Positions 43,604 through 51,695 of a stretch of DNA of 64,000 bases are shown here, in pieces. The stretch's first letter is position 1. Each line of letters starts with the position of its first letter. A program made the position numbers and the translations under genes. The stretch lies in the NCBI GenBank assembly GCA_934477125.1, contig CAKSOL010000009.1, positions 69,893 through 133,892 of the forward strand, in the 5' to 3' direction. The notes under the pieces were generated by a model. That model was not told the DNA's origin and searched no databases. It saw only the letters and a list, made by a program, of their open reading frames with translations. The DNA comes from an uncultured Eubacteriales bacterium (GTDB lineage Bacteria > Bacillota > Clostridia > Oscillospirales > Acutalibacteraceae).

Positions 43604-43604
43604 A

Positions 43605-44483
43605 TCAATAACGGATTTTGCCCTCGGCGACCTGCTTTAAATGCGCGCCGTAAGGTGACTTCCCGTAGCGGTTAGCCGATTCAAGAAGCTTTTCGCGGTC
43701 TATCCAGCCGTTTATATACGCAATTTCCTCAACGGCGGAAATCTGTATTCCCTGACGGTTCTCTATAACCTTAACAAACTCTGACGCCTCGCTTAAAGCG
43801 TCCATAGTTCCGGTATCGAGCCAGGCATATCCTCTGCCGAGGGTTACGACGTTGAGATCTCCCATTTCGAGATACATACGGTTAAGGTCGGTAATCTCAA
43901 GCTCGCCTCTTGCGGAGGGCTTTACCTGCTTTGCAAGCTCAACTACGCGGTTGTCATAGAAGTAAAGTCCGGTAACGCAATAATTCGACTTAGGATGAGC
44001 CGGCTTTTCCTCTATCGAAACAGCCTTTCCGCTTTCATCAAACTCAACAATTCCGAAGCGCTCCGGGTCGTCAACATAATAGCCGAAAACGGTAGCTCCA
44101 TTTTCGCGTGACGCCGCCTCGCGCAGGTGCTTTGTAAGTCCGCTGCCATAAAAAATATTATCGCCGAGAACCATGGCGCAGCTGTCGCCGTTTATAAACT
44201 CCTCGCCTATAAGAAACGCCTGAGCAAGACCGTCCGGCGAGGGCTGAACCTTATAGGAAAGGTTAATGCCGTAATCCGAGCCGTCGCCCAGAAGACGCTC
44301 GAAATTCGGCAGGTCGTGAGGAGTAGAAATTATCAGAATATCGCGTATACCCGCAAGCATAAGGGTTGAAAGCGGATAATAAATCATCGGCTTATCGTAG
44401 ACCGGAAGAAGCTGCTTAGAGGTTACCATCGTAAGCGGATAAAGACGCGTTCCGCTGCCGCCTGCAAGAATAATACCTTTCAT
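43605..44483 (-). CDS. rfbA: Glucose-1-phosphate thymidylyltransferase
   Basis: RfbA makes dTDP-glucose, the entry to dTDP-rhamnose. The 292-residue protein starts MKGIILAGGSGTRLYPLTMVTSKQ-like sequence (GSGTRLYPLT), with LPVYDKPMIYYPL, LGDNIFYG and EITDLNRMYLE plus the C-terminal dimer segment. Start at 44483 (ATG after GGAGTG). rfbB/C/D are not in the window. Confidence 0.95.
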   Translation of the reverse strand: MKGIILAGGSGTRLYPLTMVTSKQLLPVYDKPMIYYPLSTLMLAGIRDILIISTPHDLPNFERLLGDGSDYGINLSYKVQPSPDGLAQAFLIGEEFINGDSCAMVLGDNIFYGSGLTKHLREAASRENGATVFGYYVDDPERFGIVEFDESGKAVSIEEKPAHPKSNYCVTGLYFYDNRVVELAKQVKPSARGELEITDLNRMYLEMGDLNVVTLGRGYAWLDTGTMDALSEASEFVKVIENRQGIQISAVEEIAYINGWIDREKLLESANRYGKSPYGAHLKQVAEGKIRY

Positions 44484-44505
44484 TTTTAACACTCCTTAAA
44501 TTCAA

Positions 44506-45105
44506 TCACAGATTTACAATATCTATGCTGTTTATAAGAACATCCTCAACCGGCATATCTGCCGCGCCGACCTCAACAGCGGCTATCGCATCGACAACGT
44601 CCATTCCCTCGGCAACCTGACCGAAAACGGTATGGTGATAATCAAGCCACGGCGTTCCGCCGATACTGCTGTAAGCTTCGATAATATCCGCCGGGAAATA
44701 TTTTTCTCCGAGCTGCTCCATCTGAGCCGTCATACCGTCCGGAACGCTGCTTGCCTGAACGATAAAGAACTGACTGCCGTTTGTTCCCGGTCCGGCGTTT
44801 GCCATAGAAAGCGCGCCGCGGAGATTATGGAGCGCAGGATGAAATTCGTCCTCAAAGGGATGACCGTATATCGACTCTCCGCCCGTTCCGTTGCCCTTGG
44901 GGTCGCCGCCCTGAATCATAAAATCACGGATAACGCGGTGAAATTTCAAGCCGTCGTAATAGCCGTTTTTAGCGTGGGTCGTGAAATTCTCAACGGTTTT
45001 GGGAGCATACTCCCCGAAAAGGCGGATTTTTATATCTCCGAGTGTTGTATGAAGAACCGCAAGGGTATCGCCTGCGGCGGGTTCGTTTAACTGAAAAGCT
45101 GACAT
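44506..45105 (-). CDS. Peptidyl-prolyl cis-trans isomerase (cyclophilin)
   Basis: A 199-residue cyclophilin: LHTTLGDIKIRLFGEYAPKT, FHRVIRDFMIQGGDPKGNGTGG, FEDEFHPALHNLRGALSMAN, GSQFFIVQAS and HTVFGQVAEGMDVV. The catalytic Arg (FHRV) and Phe-Met pair are intact. No signal peptide, so cytoplasmic. Start at 45105 follows GGAGG by 8 bases. Confidence 0.94.
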   Translation of the reverse strand: MSAFQLNEPAAGDTLAVLHTTLGDIKIRLFGEYAPKTVENFTTHAKNGYYDGLKFHRVIRDFMIQGGDPKGNGTGGESIYGHPFEDEFHPALHNLRGALSMANAGPGTNGSQFFIVQASSVPDGMTAQMEQLGEKYFPADIIEAYSSIGGTPWLDYHHTVFGQVAEGMDVVDAIAAVEVGAADMPVEDVLINSIDIVNL

Positions 45106-45164
45106 TTCAAATTCCTCCAAAGATTTTTCTTTATTTTACCAATATTTTGCCCGAAAGGCAACTG

Positions 45165-47000
45165 TTATTTCGTATCATCGTGATAAAATTTATAAATTTT
45201 TTCCGCAGTCGGACGGGAAACGCCCTTAACGGCGGCAATTTCATCGATTTCTGCACTCCTTATGGCTTTCATTGTTTTAAACGAGGAAAGCAGAGCCTTT
45301 GCGGTTGCTGGGCCTACTCCCGGTATGGAGCGCAGCTCGCTCGAAAGCATACCTCCTGAACGGCGGGACTTATGGTAGGTAATCGCGTATCTGTGAACCT
45401 CGTCCTGAATAGAGGTTACGAGCGTAAAGGCGCGGCGGTTCTGCTTTATCGCAATATCTCCTCCGCCGGCAGTTATCGCGCGGGTGCGGTGCTTCGAGTC
45501 CTTAACCATACCGAACAGCGGAACGCTTATGCCGTGCTTTAAAAGCACAGGCTCAACGGCGGATATCTGCCCCTTGCCGCCGTCAAGCAGAATAAGATCC
45601 GGCAGGGTTGAGAACGCCTGGTCAGTCCCCTTTTCGTATTCGTTAAAGCGGCGGTCGAGCACCTCAGCCATAGACGCGAAATCGTCCTGACCGACAAAGC
45701 CCTTTATCTTAAAACGCCTATAAGCCGCCTTAAAGGGTCTGCCGTCCTTAAAAACTATCATTCCGGCAACATTCTCCGCTCCGGCGGTATTTGAAATATC
45801 ATAGGATTCTATATACCTCGGCGGCGAGGGCATACCGAGCAGCTGGGCAAGCTCGTTAAGAGCCGCCATTTCCCTGCCGCTGCGCTCGGTTTTCTGGGAG
45901 AGGTTCTGAGCCGCGTTATCTCTGCACATTGAGAGCAGCTCGCGCTGCTGACCGCGCTCCGGCAGAATAAATTCAACCTTTCTGCCGCTTTTTTCGGTAA
46001 GCCATCTTGTTAAAAGCTCCGAATCGGCAGGCAGCTCATCGATAAGAATACGCGGCGGAATATCCTCGGAATCGGAATAATACTGCTGCAAAAAGTCGGA
46101 ATAAAAGGACGTTTTTTCGGAATAGCCATCGGCAAAGAAGTGCTTTTTATCGGCAAGGCGGTTTTCCTTGAATATCAGAACGCTTACGCAGGCAAGCTCG
46201 CCTATCGCCGCGCAGCAGAAAATATCCTCTCTGCGATAGGGCGACATAACGACCTTTTGCCGCTCGCCGAGCTTTTTTATCGCCGCGATACGATCCCTGA
46301 ACCGCGCCGCGTTTTCAAAATCGAGCCGCTCGGCGGCTTTTTCCATTTTTGCGGTTAGGGCGCTTATCATTTCCTCGCTGCTGCCGCGGCGGATAAAATC
46401 GCGCGCCGCCGCAACGGTTTCCTCATAATCCTCAAGGCGGATTTTTCCGCGGCAGGGAGCGTCGCACAAGCCGATATGATAATTAAGGCAGGGCTTTGAG
46501 GGGGCGTCAAAGCTGCGGTTACAGTCCGGCAGGCGGAAAACCCGGCGCACCTCCTCAACCGTATCCTTAACGACATACGCCGAATAATAGGGTCCTATAT
46601 ATTCGCCGCTTTTTCCGAGCTGCATAGCGGTTTCTATCCGTTTCCATTTTTCATCGGTTATATGAATATAATGATACCCCTTATCATCCTTTAAAAGTAT
46701 ATTATACTTCGGCTGGTTCTGCTTTATCAGCGAGTTTTCGAGAATAAGCGCTTCAAACTCGCTGTCGCAGAGTATCGTCTCGAAATGGTCAACGTTTGCG
46801 ACCATCTGCCGCACCTTTTCGGTATGCTGATTTCCGCTGCCGAAATACTGCGTGACCCGGTTTTTCAGCGCCTTGGCTTTTCCTATATATATTATTTTAT
46901 CTGATTTATCCTTCATAATATAGACGCCCGGCGTAAGCGGCAGACGGTTAGCCTGCTCTTTAAGCCTTGCGAGCGCTGCGGGGTCGGCATAACGGTTCAA
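45165..47000 (-). CDS. uvrC: Excinuclease ABC subunit C
   Basis: UvrC makes the dual incision of nucleotide excision repair. GIY-YIG nuclease domain (LTPGVYIMKDKSDKIIYIGKA) at the N-terminus, UVR motif near residue 205, RNase-H-like C-terminal nuclease (ESYDISNTAGAENVAGMIVF) and a final helix-hairpin-helix (LRSIPGVGPATAKALL). 611 residues. The start is a TTG at 47000, preceded by AGGTGA; the first in-frame ATG would cut the GIY-YIG motif. Confidence 0.95.
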   Translation of the reverse strand: MNRYADPAALARLKEQANRLPLTPGVYIMKDKSDKIIYIGKAKALKNRVTQYFGSGNQHTEKVRQMVANVDHFETILCDSEFEALILENSLIKQNQPKYNILLKDDKGYHYIHITDEKWKRIETAMQLGKSGEYIGPYYSAYVVKDTVEEVRRVFRLPDCNRSFDAPSKPCLNYHIGLCDAPCRGKIRLEDYEETVAAARDFIRRGSSEEMISALTAKMEKAAERLDFENAARFRDRIAAIKKLGERQKVVMSPYRREDIFCCAAIGELACVSVLIFKENRLADKKHFFADGYSEKTSFYSDFLQQYYSDSEDIPPRILIDELPADSELLTRWLTEKSGRKVEFILPERGQQRELLSMCRDNAAQNLSQKTERSGREMAALNELAQLLGMPSPPRYIESYDISNTAGAENVAGMIVFKDGRPFKAAYRRFKIKGFVGQDDFASMAEVLDRRFNEYEKGTDQAFSTLPDLILLDGGKGQISAVEPVLLKHGISVPLFGMVKDSKHRTRAITAGGGDIAIKQNRRAFTLVTSIQDEVHRYAITYHKSRRSGGMLSSELRSIPGVGPATAKALLSSFKTMKAIRSAEIDEIAAVKGVSRPTAEKIYKFYHDDTK

Positions 47001-47067
47001 TTTATCACCTGCTGTTCCTTATATATTTAAAGGATATCATAAACCGACCGCCATTTCAAGAGCGGGC

Positions 47068-47301
47068 TTATAAATCGCGGCTTTCCTTAACGGCTTTGTA
47101 ATAATATAAAATCATCAGCAGCATATAATCCTTGGATTCGAGAGCGGCTTTTATTTTCTGCTCGATTTCCGCGTCGGTCATAACGGTATTATTGCACATT
47201 TCCGTTATACAATCAAAATTTTCGATAAACAAATACACACATTCCTTTGCTTTGTCCGGCAATTTGTTCACATTCTCTAAAAAATTTTTGTTTTCTGTCA
47301 T
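47068..47301 (-). CDS. Small hypothetical protein, divergent from an HTH regulator
   Basis: A 77-residue acidic, helical protein (MTENKNFLENVNKLPDKAKE, LFIENFDCITEMCNN, IEQKIKAALESKDYMLLMIL). AGGAGGAAG precedes the ATG at 47301. I recognise no family. The neighbouring divergent HTH gene (47448) may regulate it; the 146-bp gap between them is AT-rich. Confidence 0.55.
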   Translation of the reverse strand: MTENKNFLENVNKLPDKAKECVYLFIENFDCITEMCNNTVMTDAEIEQKIKAALESKDYMLLMILYYYKAVKESRDL

Positions 47302-47447
47302 AATTTTCTTCCTCCTAAATTTTAAACTGGATTTATACATCCAATACTGTCAATTTATTTATTGTATAATGAATATAGATTGACAATCGCTATTATAACA
47401 CTTAAATTTTTATTTTGGACATTCAATGAATGTTTTGAGGAGATAAT

Positions 47448-47702
47448 ATGTTTATTAACAAAGCACCGGACGATTTAAATAATATTTCAGGCAAAAACAT
47501 AAGGCGGAAAAGGCAAATTCTCGGCATTTCTCAGCGGCAGCTCGCCGATATGCTCCAGATATCCGGACTTGACATAAACAAAAACGCAATTCAGCGAATT
47601 GAGTGCGGTAAAAGATTTGTAACCGATATAGAAATTGTAGCTATCGCAAATGTTTTACGGCTATCTTATAATGATATTCTGAAAAATAAAAAAGAGCCTT
47701 GA
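47448..47702 (+). CDS. XRE-family transcriptional regulator
   Basis: An 84-residue helix-turn-helix protein with GKNIRRKRQILGISQRQLADMLQISGLDINKNAIQRIECGK split across the helices: GISQRQLADML and NKNAIQRIE are the two HTH helices. GAGGAG upstream of the ATG. Likely controls itself or the divergent gene. Confidence 0.85.
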   Translation: MFINKAPDDLNNISGKNIRRKRQILGISQRQLADMLQISGLDINKNAIQRIECGKRFVTDIEIVAIANVLRLSYNDILKNKKEP

Positions 47703-47748
47703 ATTTTGCGTGAAATGGGGATATAATTAGCCCAAAGGGGGTCCCGAA

Positions 47749-47892
47749 ACGACTAATAAGATTGAAGTTAAATTAAGACTGCCGCAGGAATTAAAAGACC
47801 GTCTGCAAAAAGAGGCGGAAAAGCAAAAAAGAAGCGTAAACAACCTACTCGAAGTAATAATTGAAGGCTATTTAAACGGTGTAGAGCAATAA
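47749..47892 (+). pseudogene. Ribbon-helix-helix (Arc-type) protein with an ACG in place of a start
   Basis: An open frame of 47 codons after an AAAGGGGGT ribosome-like site begins with ACG: the product would read TTNKIEVKLRLPQELKDR, then an RHH helix pair (EKQKRSVNNLLEVIIEGYL) typical of small antitoxin-like DNA-binding proteins. No ATG, GTG or TTG lies between the upstream in-frame TAG and this codon. Either the start was lost by an ATG to ACG change or ACG is used weakly. It lies next to a fragment of an ABC exporter, suggesting a decayed locus. Confidence 0.5.
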
Positions 47893-47895
47893 CAA

Positions 47896-48105
47896 AACCG
47901 GCGTACAGGCGCGGCAAGATCAACCCTTGCCCACCTTTTCCCGGAAATGACGGCGAACATCGTCGCGCCTGTATTGACGGTAATTTATCTGTTTATTCTC
48001 GACTGGCGGCTGGCGCTGCTGTCGCTTGCGGTGTTCCCTGTCGCGTTTGTTTTTATGATGACGGTTATGGGCGGCTACGCCAAGGATTACGAGGGCGCGG
48101 TTTAA
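47896..48105 (+). pseudogene. Remnant of an ABC exporter membrane domain
   Basis: A 60-odd-codon fragment reading LAHLFPEMTANIVAPVLT and then VIYLFILDWRLALLSLAVF and the continuation to YAKDYEGAV, then a stop. This is the middle of the membrane domain of a fused ABC exporter; both the N-terminal helices and the whole ATPase domain are missing. No start codon. Clear gene debris. Confidence 0.7.
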
Positions 48106-48133
48106 TAAGCAAAATAATTTTTTTAAAAAACTC

Positions 48134-48162
48134 TTGCAATTTACCGGCGTATGTGGTATACT
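48134..48162 (+). promoter_or_regulatory. Promoter of tRNA-Ala
   Basis: TTGCAA (48134-48139), 17 bases, TATACT (48157-48162), 41 bp before the tRNA. Confidence 0.7.
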
Positions 48163-48203
48163 TACAAATGCTTTGAGATTTCAAGTCTTTTCAAAGCCTA
48201 TAT

Positions 48204-48279
<76 letters not shown>

Positions 48280-48280
48280 G

Positions 48281-48314
48281 AAATCCTCATTCGTAAGAAT
48301 GAGGATTTTTACTT
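48281..48314 (+). terminator. Terminator after tRNA-Ala
   Basis: AAATCCTCATTC/GAATGAGGATTT stem with loop GTAA, then T5. Confidence 0.88.
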
Positions 48315-48402
48315 TTTACCTCTTCGATATTAACTCTTACCTCAAAATAAAAACTGCGTTTGGCAAATCGGAATTTGTGATGGTAAATATCGCTCTTTTA
48401 TG

Positions 48403-48430
48403 AAACAGTCCGTTTTACGGGCTGTTTTTT
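48403..48430 (+). terminator. Terminator-like hairpin between tRNA-Ala and the HTH-DUF3169 operon
   Basis: AAACAG-CCG/CGG-CTGTTT stem followed by T6 run. It may insulate the next operon. The 48315-48402 stretch has no gene. Confidence 0.6.
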
Positions 48431-48473
48431 ATGTCTGCCGCGGTTTTAGTCTATTATTTTCGGTTAAAACTTC

Positions 48474-48526
48474 TTGACAAATCCTAATGACAAGAGTATA
48501 ATACATTTTGACAAATATGTTTGTCA
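48474..48526 (+). promoter_or_regulatory. Promoter and palindromic operator of the HTH-DUF3169 operon
   Basis: TTGACA (48474-48479), 17 bases, TATAAT (48497-48502). Just downstream, TGACAAA-TATG-TTTGTCA (48509-48526) is a perfect 7-bp-arm palindrome; extra TGACA half-sites flank it. Probably the autoregulatory site of the HTH gene that follows. Confidence 0.8.
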
Positions 48527-48561
48527 TTTAGACAATAAAAGCTGTCAGACGGAGGTGCTGT

Positions 48562-48780
48562 ATGATACTGCGAAACCGATTAAAGGAACGCAGAGCCGCG
48601 CTGAACGTCAATCAACAGGAAATGGGGCGCTTATGCGGCGTATCTCGGCAGACAATCAGTCTTATTGAAAGAGGCGATTATTCGCCGTCCGTTACCCTCG
48701 CCCTGACGATTGCAAAAGTATGCGGCGTTACGGTTGATGAGATATTCTTTTTACAGGAGGAAAATAAAAATGGAAAATGA
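48562..48780 (+). CDS. XRE-family transcriptional regulator (DUF3169-associated)
   Basis: A 72-residue HTH protein: RLKERRAALNVNQQEMGRLCG and VSRQTISLIERGDYSPSVTLAL, the compact XRE type that precedes DUF3169 membrane proteins. It overlaps the DUF3169 gene by 11 bp. Expected to repress its own operon through the palindrome upstream. Confidence 0.93.
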   Translation: MILRNRLKERRAALNVNQQEMGRLCGVSRQTISLIERGDYSPSVTLALTIAKVCGVTVDEIFFLQEENKNGK

Positions 48781-49561
48781 CGAAATAAGAAATGCAAACC
48801 GCAAAGCGCTGCCGAAATTTTTATTGATTATGGCTGTTGTCTCAATTATGGGATTTACATTAGGCTTTCTTGCCGAAAAATACAGTCTGAGCACCCTGAC
48901 CGGCGTGCTGAAAAGCGCAGGAGCCTTTTTCGGAATGTATATCGCGCCATGGATGATGCTCGGAATAACGGTAATTATGCCGATAATCTGCGTTTCCCTT
49001 TATCGGAGCGCAAAAAAGCAAATCGACTTATGGGACGGCGAGGATGAAGAAGTATATACGATTATTGACCGAAGGCTTTCGCTTGTTTTATGGATTTTAA
49101 ACTCATTTCTTATTTTTTCGTTTTTTCTTATGGCAGCGGTATATTCGGGCGGTACTGATATTTTTGAAAGCGGTTATATGACGGTGCTGTTTTTTATTAC
49201 AGTTGTGTCAGTTTTTGTTGTTATATTCGAAATGCTTATCATAGGACAAAAATGTGTAGATTCCGCAAAGAGGATTAACCCTGAAAAAAAGGCGTCGTTT
49301 TATGATATGAAATTTCAAAAGAAATGGATGGAGGACTGTGATGAAGCTGAAAAAATTATGATTGGAAAATGCGCGTTCAAGGCATATTCCGCAACAAACA
49401 GGTTGTGCGCCGTATCGGCGGGAGTGCTTGCAGGCTGCGCGCTGATTTTCAAAATCGGTTTTTTGCCGTCGCTCGCGGTTTGCCTTATTTGGCTTGTCAA
49501 CCGTTCGGTATATTGCAGGGAAGCTATCCGGTATTACAAGGCAGGAAACAAAATTCCCTGA
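48770..49561 (+). CDS. DUF3169 membrane protein
   Basis: A 263-residue protein with six or so hydrophobic helices (PKFLLIMAVVSIMGFTLGFL near residue 15) and a cytoplasmic loop WDGEDEEVYTIIDRRLSL. The XRE-DUF3169 pair occurs in many Firmicutes; the role is unknown, perhaps envelope stress or bacteriocin tolerance. GGAGG precedes the ATG at 48770. Confidence 0.87.
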   Translation: MENDEIRNANRKALPKFLLIMAVVSIMGFTLGFLAEKYSLSTLTGVLKSAGAFFGMYIAPWMMLGITVIMPIICVSLYRSAKKQIDLWDGEDEEVYTIIDRRLSLVLWILNSFLIFSFFLMAAVYSGGTDIFESGYMTVLFFITVVSVFVVIFEMLIIGQKCVDSAKRINPEKKASFYDMKFQKKWMEDCDEAEKIMIGKCAFKAYSATNRLCAVSAGVLAGCALIFKIGFLPSLAVCLIWLVNRSVYCREAIRYYKAGNKIP

Positions 49562-49600
49562 ATCCTTAAATAAATCGCGGCAGAGCCGGCGGGAGGAAAA

Positions 49601-49951
49601 ATGGAAAACTGTATTTATTGGCTGCCTTTCCTTTTTATTATCATTATACTTCTGGAACAGCAGCGAAAAAGAAAAATAGCAATTATAAAACATATTTTAA
49701 ATAATAAGAAACACAGTAAGGAGAACAAAGCAATGAAAGAGTTAGCTAAGCAGTTTATCGGCAAAGAGTGTATTATTTACACCGTGACAAGCTCCGATTC
49801 AACAATTAAGGGTACAATTAAAGAGGTATCGGACGGCGGTATTATTGTTGAGGATAAAGACGGCGCTCAGGCGGTTAATCTTGAATTCATAACCCGTATC
49901 CGCGAATGGCCGCGCAACGCCAAAGGTAAAAAGAAACAGGTTATTGTTTGA
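49601..49951 (+). CDS. Small membrane-anchored protein with LSm-like C-terminal domain
   Basis: A 116-residue protein: one helix (residues 7-19), a basic linker (EQQRKRKIAIIKHILNNKK), then a domain starting MKELAKQFIGKECIIY with GTIKEVSDGGIIVEDKDGA, which resembles an LSm-like beta barrel seen in unnamed Clostridia proteins (possibly DUF6897). GGGAGGAAAA precedes the ATG at 49601. A second in-frame ATG (codon 45, GGAG 9 bases before) could start a soluble short form. Confidence 0.65.
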   Translation: MENCIYWLPFLFIIIILLEQQRKRKIAIIKHILNNKKHSKENKAMKELAKQFIGKECIIYTVTSSDSTIKGTIKEVSDGGIIVEDKDGAQAVNLEFITRIREWPRNAKGKKKQVIV

Positions 49952-49999
49952 GGATAAACGGGTGAATTTGAATTTTGAGAATAAATTTATAAATTTATC

Positions 50000-50028
50000 T
50001 TGATTATTTCCGAGGTATATGATATAAT
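50000..50028 (+). promoter_or_regulatory. Promoter of tRNA-Arg
   Basis: TTGATT, 17 bases, TATAAT (50023-50028), 15 bp before the tRNA. Confidence 0.7.
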
Positions 50029-50043
50029 AGTAACGTTGCAAAT

Positions 50044-50120
50044 GCGCTGATAGCTCAGTTGGATAGAGCATCTGCCTTCTAAGCAGAGGGTCGGGGGTTC
50101 GAATCCCTTTCAGCGTGCCA
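50044..50120 (+). tRNA. tRNA-Arg (anticodon TCT)
   Basis: Cloverleaf with acceptor GCGCTGA/TCAGCGT (one G-T pair), D arm GCTC...GAGC, anticodon stem TCTGC/GCAGA with loop CTTCTAA (anticodon TCT), a T stem with two G-T pairs and encoded CCA. tRNA-Arg genes are common integration sites; no integrase is in view. Confidence 0.96.
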
Positions 50121-50156
50121 AAAACCGATGTCTTAAAAGGATGTCGGTTTTCTTTT
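50121..50156 (+). terminator. Terminator after tRNA-Arg
   Basis: AAAACCGA/TCGGTTTT stem with a longer loop, followed by CTTTT. Confidence 0.65.
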
Positions 50157-50354
50157 ACCCCCTCAAGCAATAAAGCCTACCCCCCTGCTCCGTTTCGCTT
50201 AAATGAAGGGGCGGCGAAAAATGACCTGAAAATCGCACCTTAAACCGCCAACCTATAAGCAGCCAAAAACTAAAGCCTGCCCATAAGTTTTAGTTTAATT
50301 ATTTTCGGGAGTAAATCTGGAGCAAAAACGGAAATCATATATAATATTTATTTT

Positions 50355-50392
50355 AAAGACCTATGCTTTGTACTTTCAGAGCATAGGTCTTT
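50355..50392. terminator. Terminator at the end of the surface-protein operon
   Basis: Thirteen-base arms AAAGACCTATGCT and complement. Long T run on the plus side; TTT on the minus side, 8 bp after the operon's last stop codon. Between 50157 and 50354 no gene is seen. Confidence 0.75.
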
Positions 50393-50399
50393 TTTTATT

Positions 50400-51077
50400 T
50401 CAGAAATGCTTTTTCTTCCTGCTATAAATTGCGGTTCCTGCTGCGCCGGAAACAAAGAGCAGCGCAATCCAAGCATCAATCAGTCTGTCATCGCCGGTTT
50501 TCGGAGAAACAGATGTGCCGGTATTGCCGGTTACCGACGACGCAATGGCATAATATCCTCCCTTTTCAATGGTAAATGATATTTTATTGCCGCCGCTCTT
50601 TGAGGCGAGCTGTGATACACTTCCGTCCGCGGCAATCCCGGCTGCCTTGAGCTTACCGAATCTATTCGCCAATGCGACGCTTACCTCATACGTCATATTT
50701 ACGTCAACACGATTTCCGTATTCGTCTATAAAATAAATATCATAAAACAAAACATCGGTTCCCAAATCAGCCGTACAGCCTGAAATCCACCGATAAGCAT
50801 ATTCATCCTGTTCAGTAATCGGAACAATCACCATTCTCAGGGAAGAAGCGGCGGATTTCGGCGTTAATGTGATTTTTGTTTCGTCAGGCAATTCCGCAAT
50901 ATAATTGCCGTTATCATCCTCTTCTGCGCCGTAACAGCCGTCAGGAAGCGTATAAACCGATTTTGCAAACACGCCGATCGTCTTTTCCTCAGGCAAATTG
51001 CTCCCTGCGGCGGAAACCGATACCGAACAAAAGACGGACAGTATAACGGCGGCAATGAGGACAGCCGTTTTCTTCAT
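50400..51077 (-). CDS. Secreted protein with SPKTG sorting tail
   Basis: A 225-residue protein with a signal peptide (MKKTAVLIAAVILSVFCSVS, cleaved near SVSAAGS), a beta-rich external region and a C-terminal sorting signal: SPKTGDD, a hydrophobic helix (AWIALLFVSGAAGTAIY) and the basic end SRKKKHF. This is a sortase substrate layout with S-P-K-T-G replacing LPxTG. It is the last gene of the operon. In WxL-type loci a short LPxTG protein occupies a similar place, but similarity is of layout only. Confidence 0.75.
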   Translation of the reverse strand: MKKTAVLIAAVILSVFCSVSVSAAGSNLPEEKTIGVFAKSVYTLPDGCYGAEEDDNGNYIAELPDETKITLTPKSAASSLRMVIVPITEQDEYAYRWISGCTADLGTDVLFYDIYFIDEYGNRVDVNMTYEVSVALANRFGKLKAAGIAADGSVSQLASKSGGNKISFTIEKGGYYAIASSVTGNTGTSVSPKTGDDRLIDAWIALLFVSGAAGTAIYSRKKKHF

Positions 51078-51081
51078 ATTT

Positions 51082-51567
51082 TCATCCTCCCACAGTAGTA
51101 TTCAACGTTACGGCTCCGGCGCTATAATAGGTTTCCGGCTCGTACGCCATAATTTTTAGCTTTATGCTTGCCCCATTTTCGGGAACGGTGTCAAATGTAA
51201 CAGTCCTTACATATTCATTCGGCTTTAAAATTCCTGTTTCGGCAAGAATATTATCATCCGCATCAAGGATACGCAGCTTTAACCAGACCTCGTTGCCGTC
51301 ATCGTTGGTAAAGTACACATCAGCCGAGCTTCCATTCAAATCAACCTTGCCGCATATATGGGCTGAGAAACTCATTCCGTCCCTATAAATCTGCGTCCAG
51401 CTTTCGTCCGCCGCATCCGGCATACCGCTTTGCGCCGCTGTTTCAAACGGCGGCGGAACAAACTCTGCTTGTTCAGACTTTCCGCCTGTCAGAGCAAGAG
51501 ACAGAACCATTCCGATAACGGCAAGAAAGCAAGCAGCAGCAGAGAAATAAATGGCTTTACTCTTCAT
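51082..51567 (-). CDS. Membrane-anchored beta-domain protein (operon paralogue A)
   Basis: A 161-residue protein: N-terminal helix (AIYFSAAACFLAVIGMVLSL), a Pro-rich spacer, then a beta domain with VYFTNDDGNEVWLKLRILD, GILKPNEYVRTVTF and a final AGAVTLNTTV strand. It resembles the 178-residue protein at 52837-53373 in the order helix, spacer, domain with LRILD/QLVIDD and GxLxPxxxV. AGGAG precedes the ATG. Separated from the upstream gene by long hairpins. Confidence 0.7.
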   Translation of the reverse strand: MKSKAIYFSAAACFLAVIGMVLSLALTGGKSEQAEFVPPPFETAAQSGMPDAADESWTQIYRDGMSFSAHICGKVDLNGSSADVYFTNDDGNEVWLKLRILDADDNILAETGILKPNEYVRTVTFDTVPENGASIKLKIMAYEPETYYSAGAVTLNTTVGG

Positions 51568-51592
51568 ATTTTAAAACTCCTGTACACTCCCT

Positions 51593-51687
51593 ATCATCCT
51601 TCATTTCCGCCCGCCGGCGTCTTGGCGGACAGAAATCAGGGATGATTTTCGGAACACAGGCCGCATATCGGCATACAGCCTGTGCTC
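51593..51687 (-). repeat. Two long hairpins inside the surface operon
   Basis: Reading on the reverse strand: first CACAGGC/GCCTGTG within GGA...TCC flanks (51651-51687), then a bulged stem of about 22 bases (51593-51646, ATCATCC...GGATGAT outer and CCGCC/GGCGG inner arms). They lie between the 51696-52229 gene and the 51082-51567 gene, with no T run. They may reduce downstream transcription or protect upstream mRNA, raising output of the small secreted proteins. Confidence 0.6.
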
Positions 51688-51695
51688 CGACTGCA

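Noticed and set aside
49799..50170. Reverse-strand frame of 123 codons over tRNA-Arg
   Set aside because: Its middle reads GIRTPDPLLRRQMLYPTELSA, the well-known false translation of the tRNA-Arg complement.
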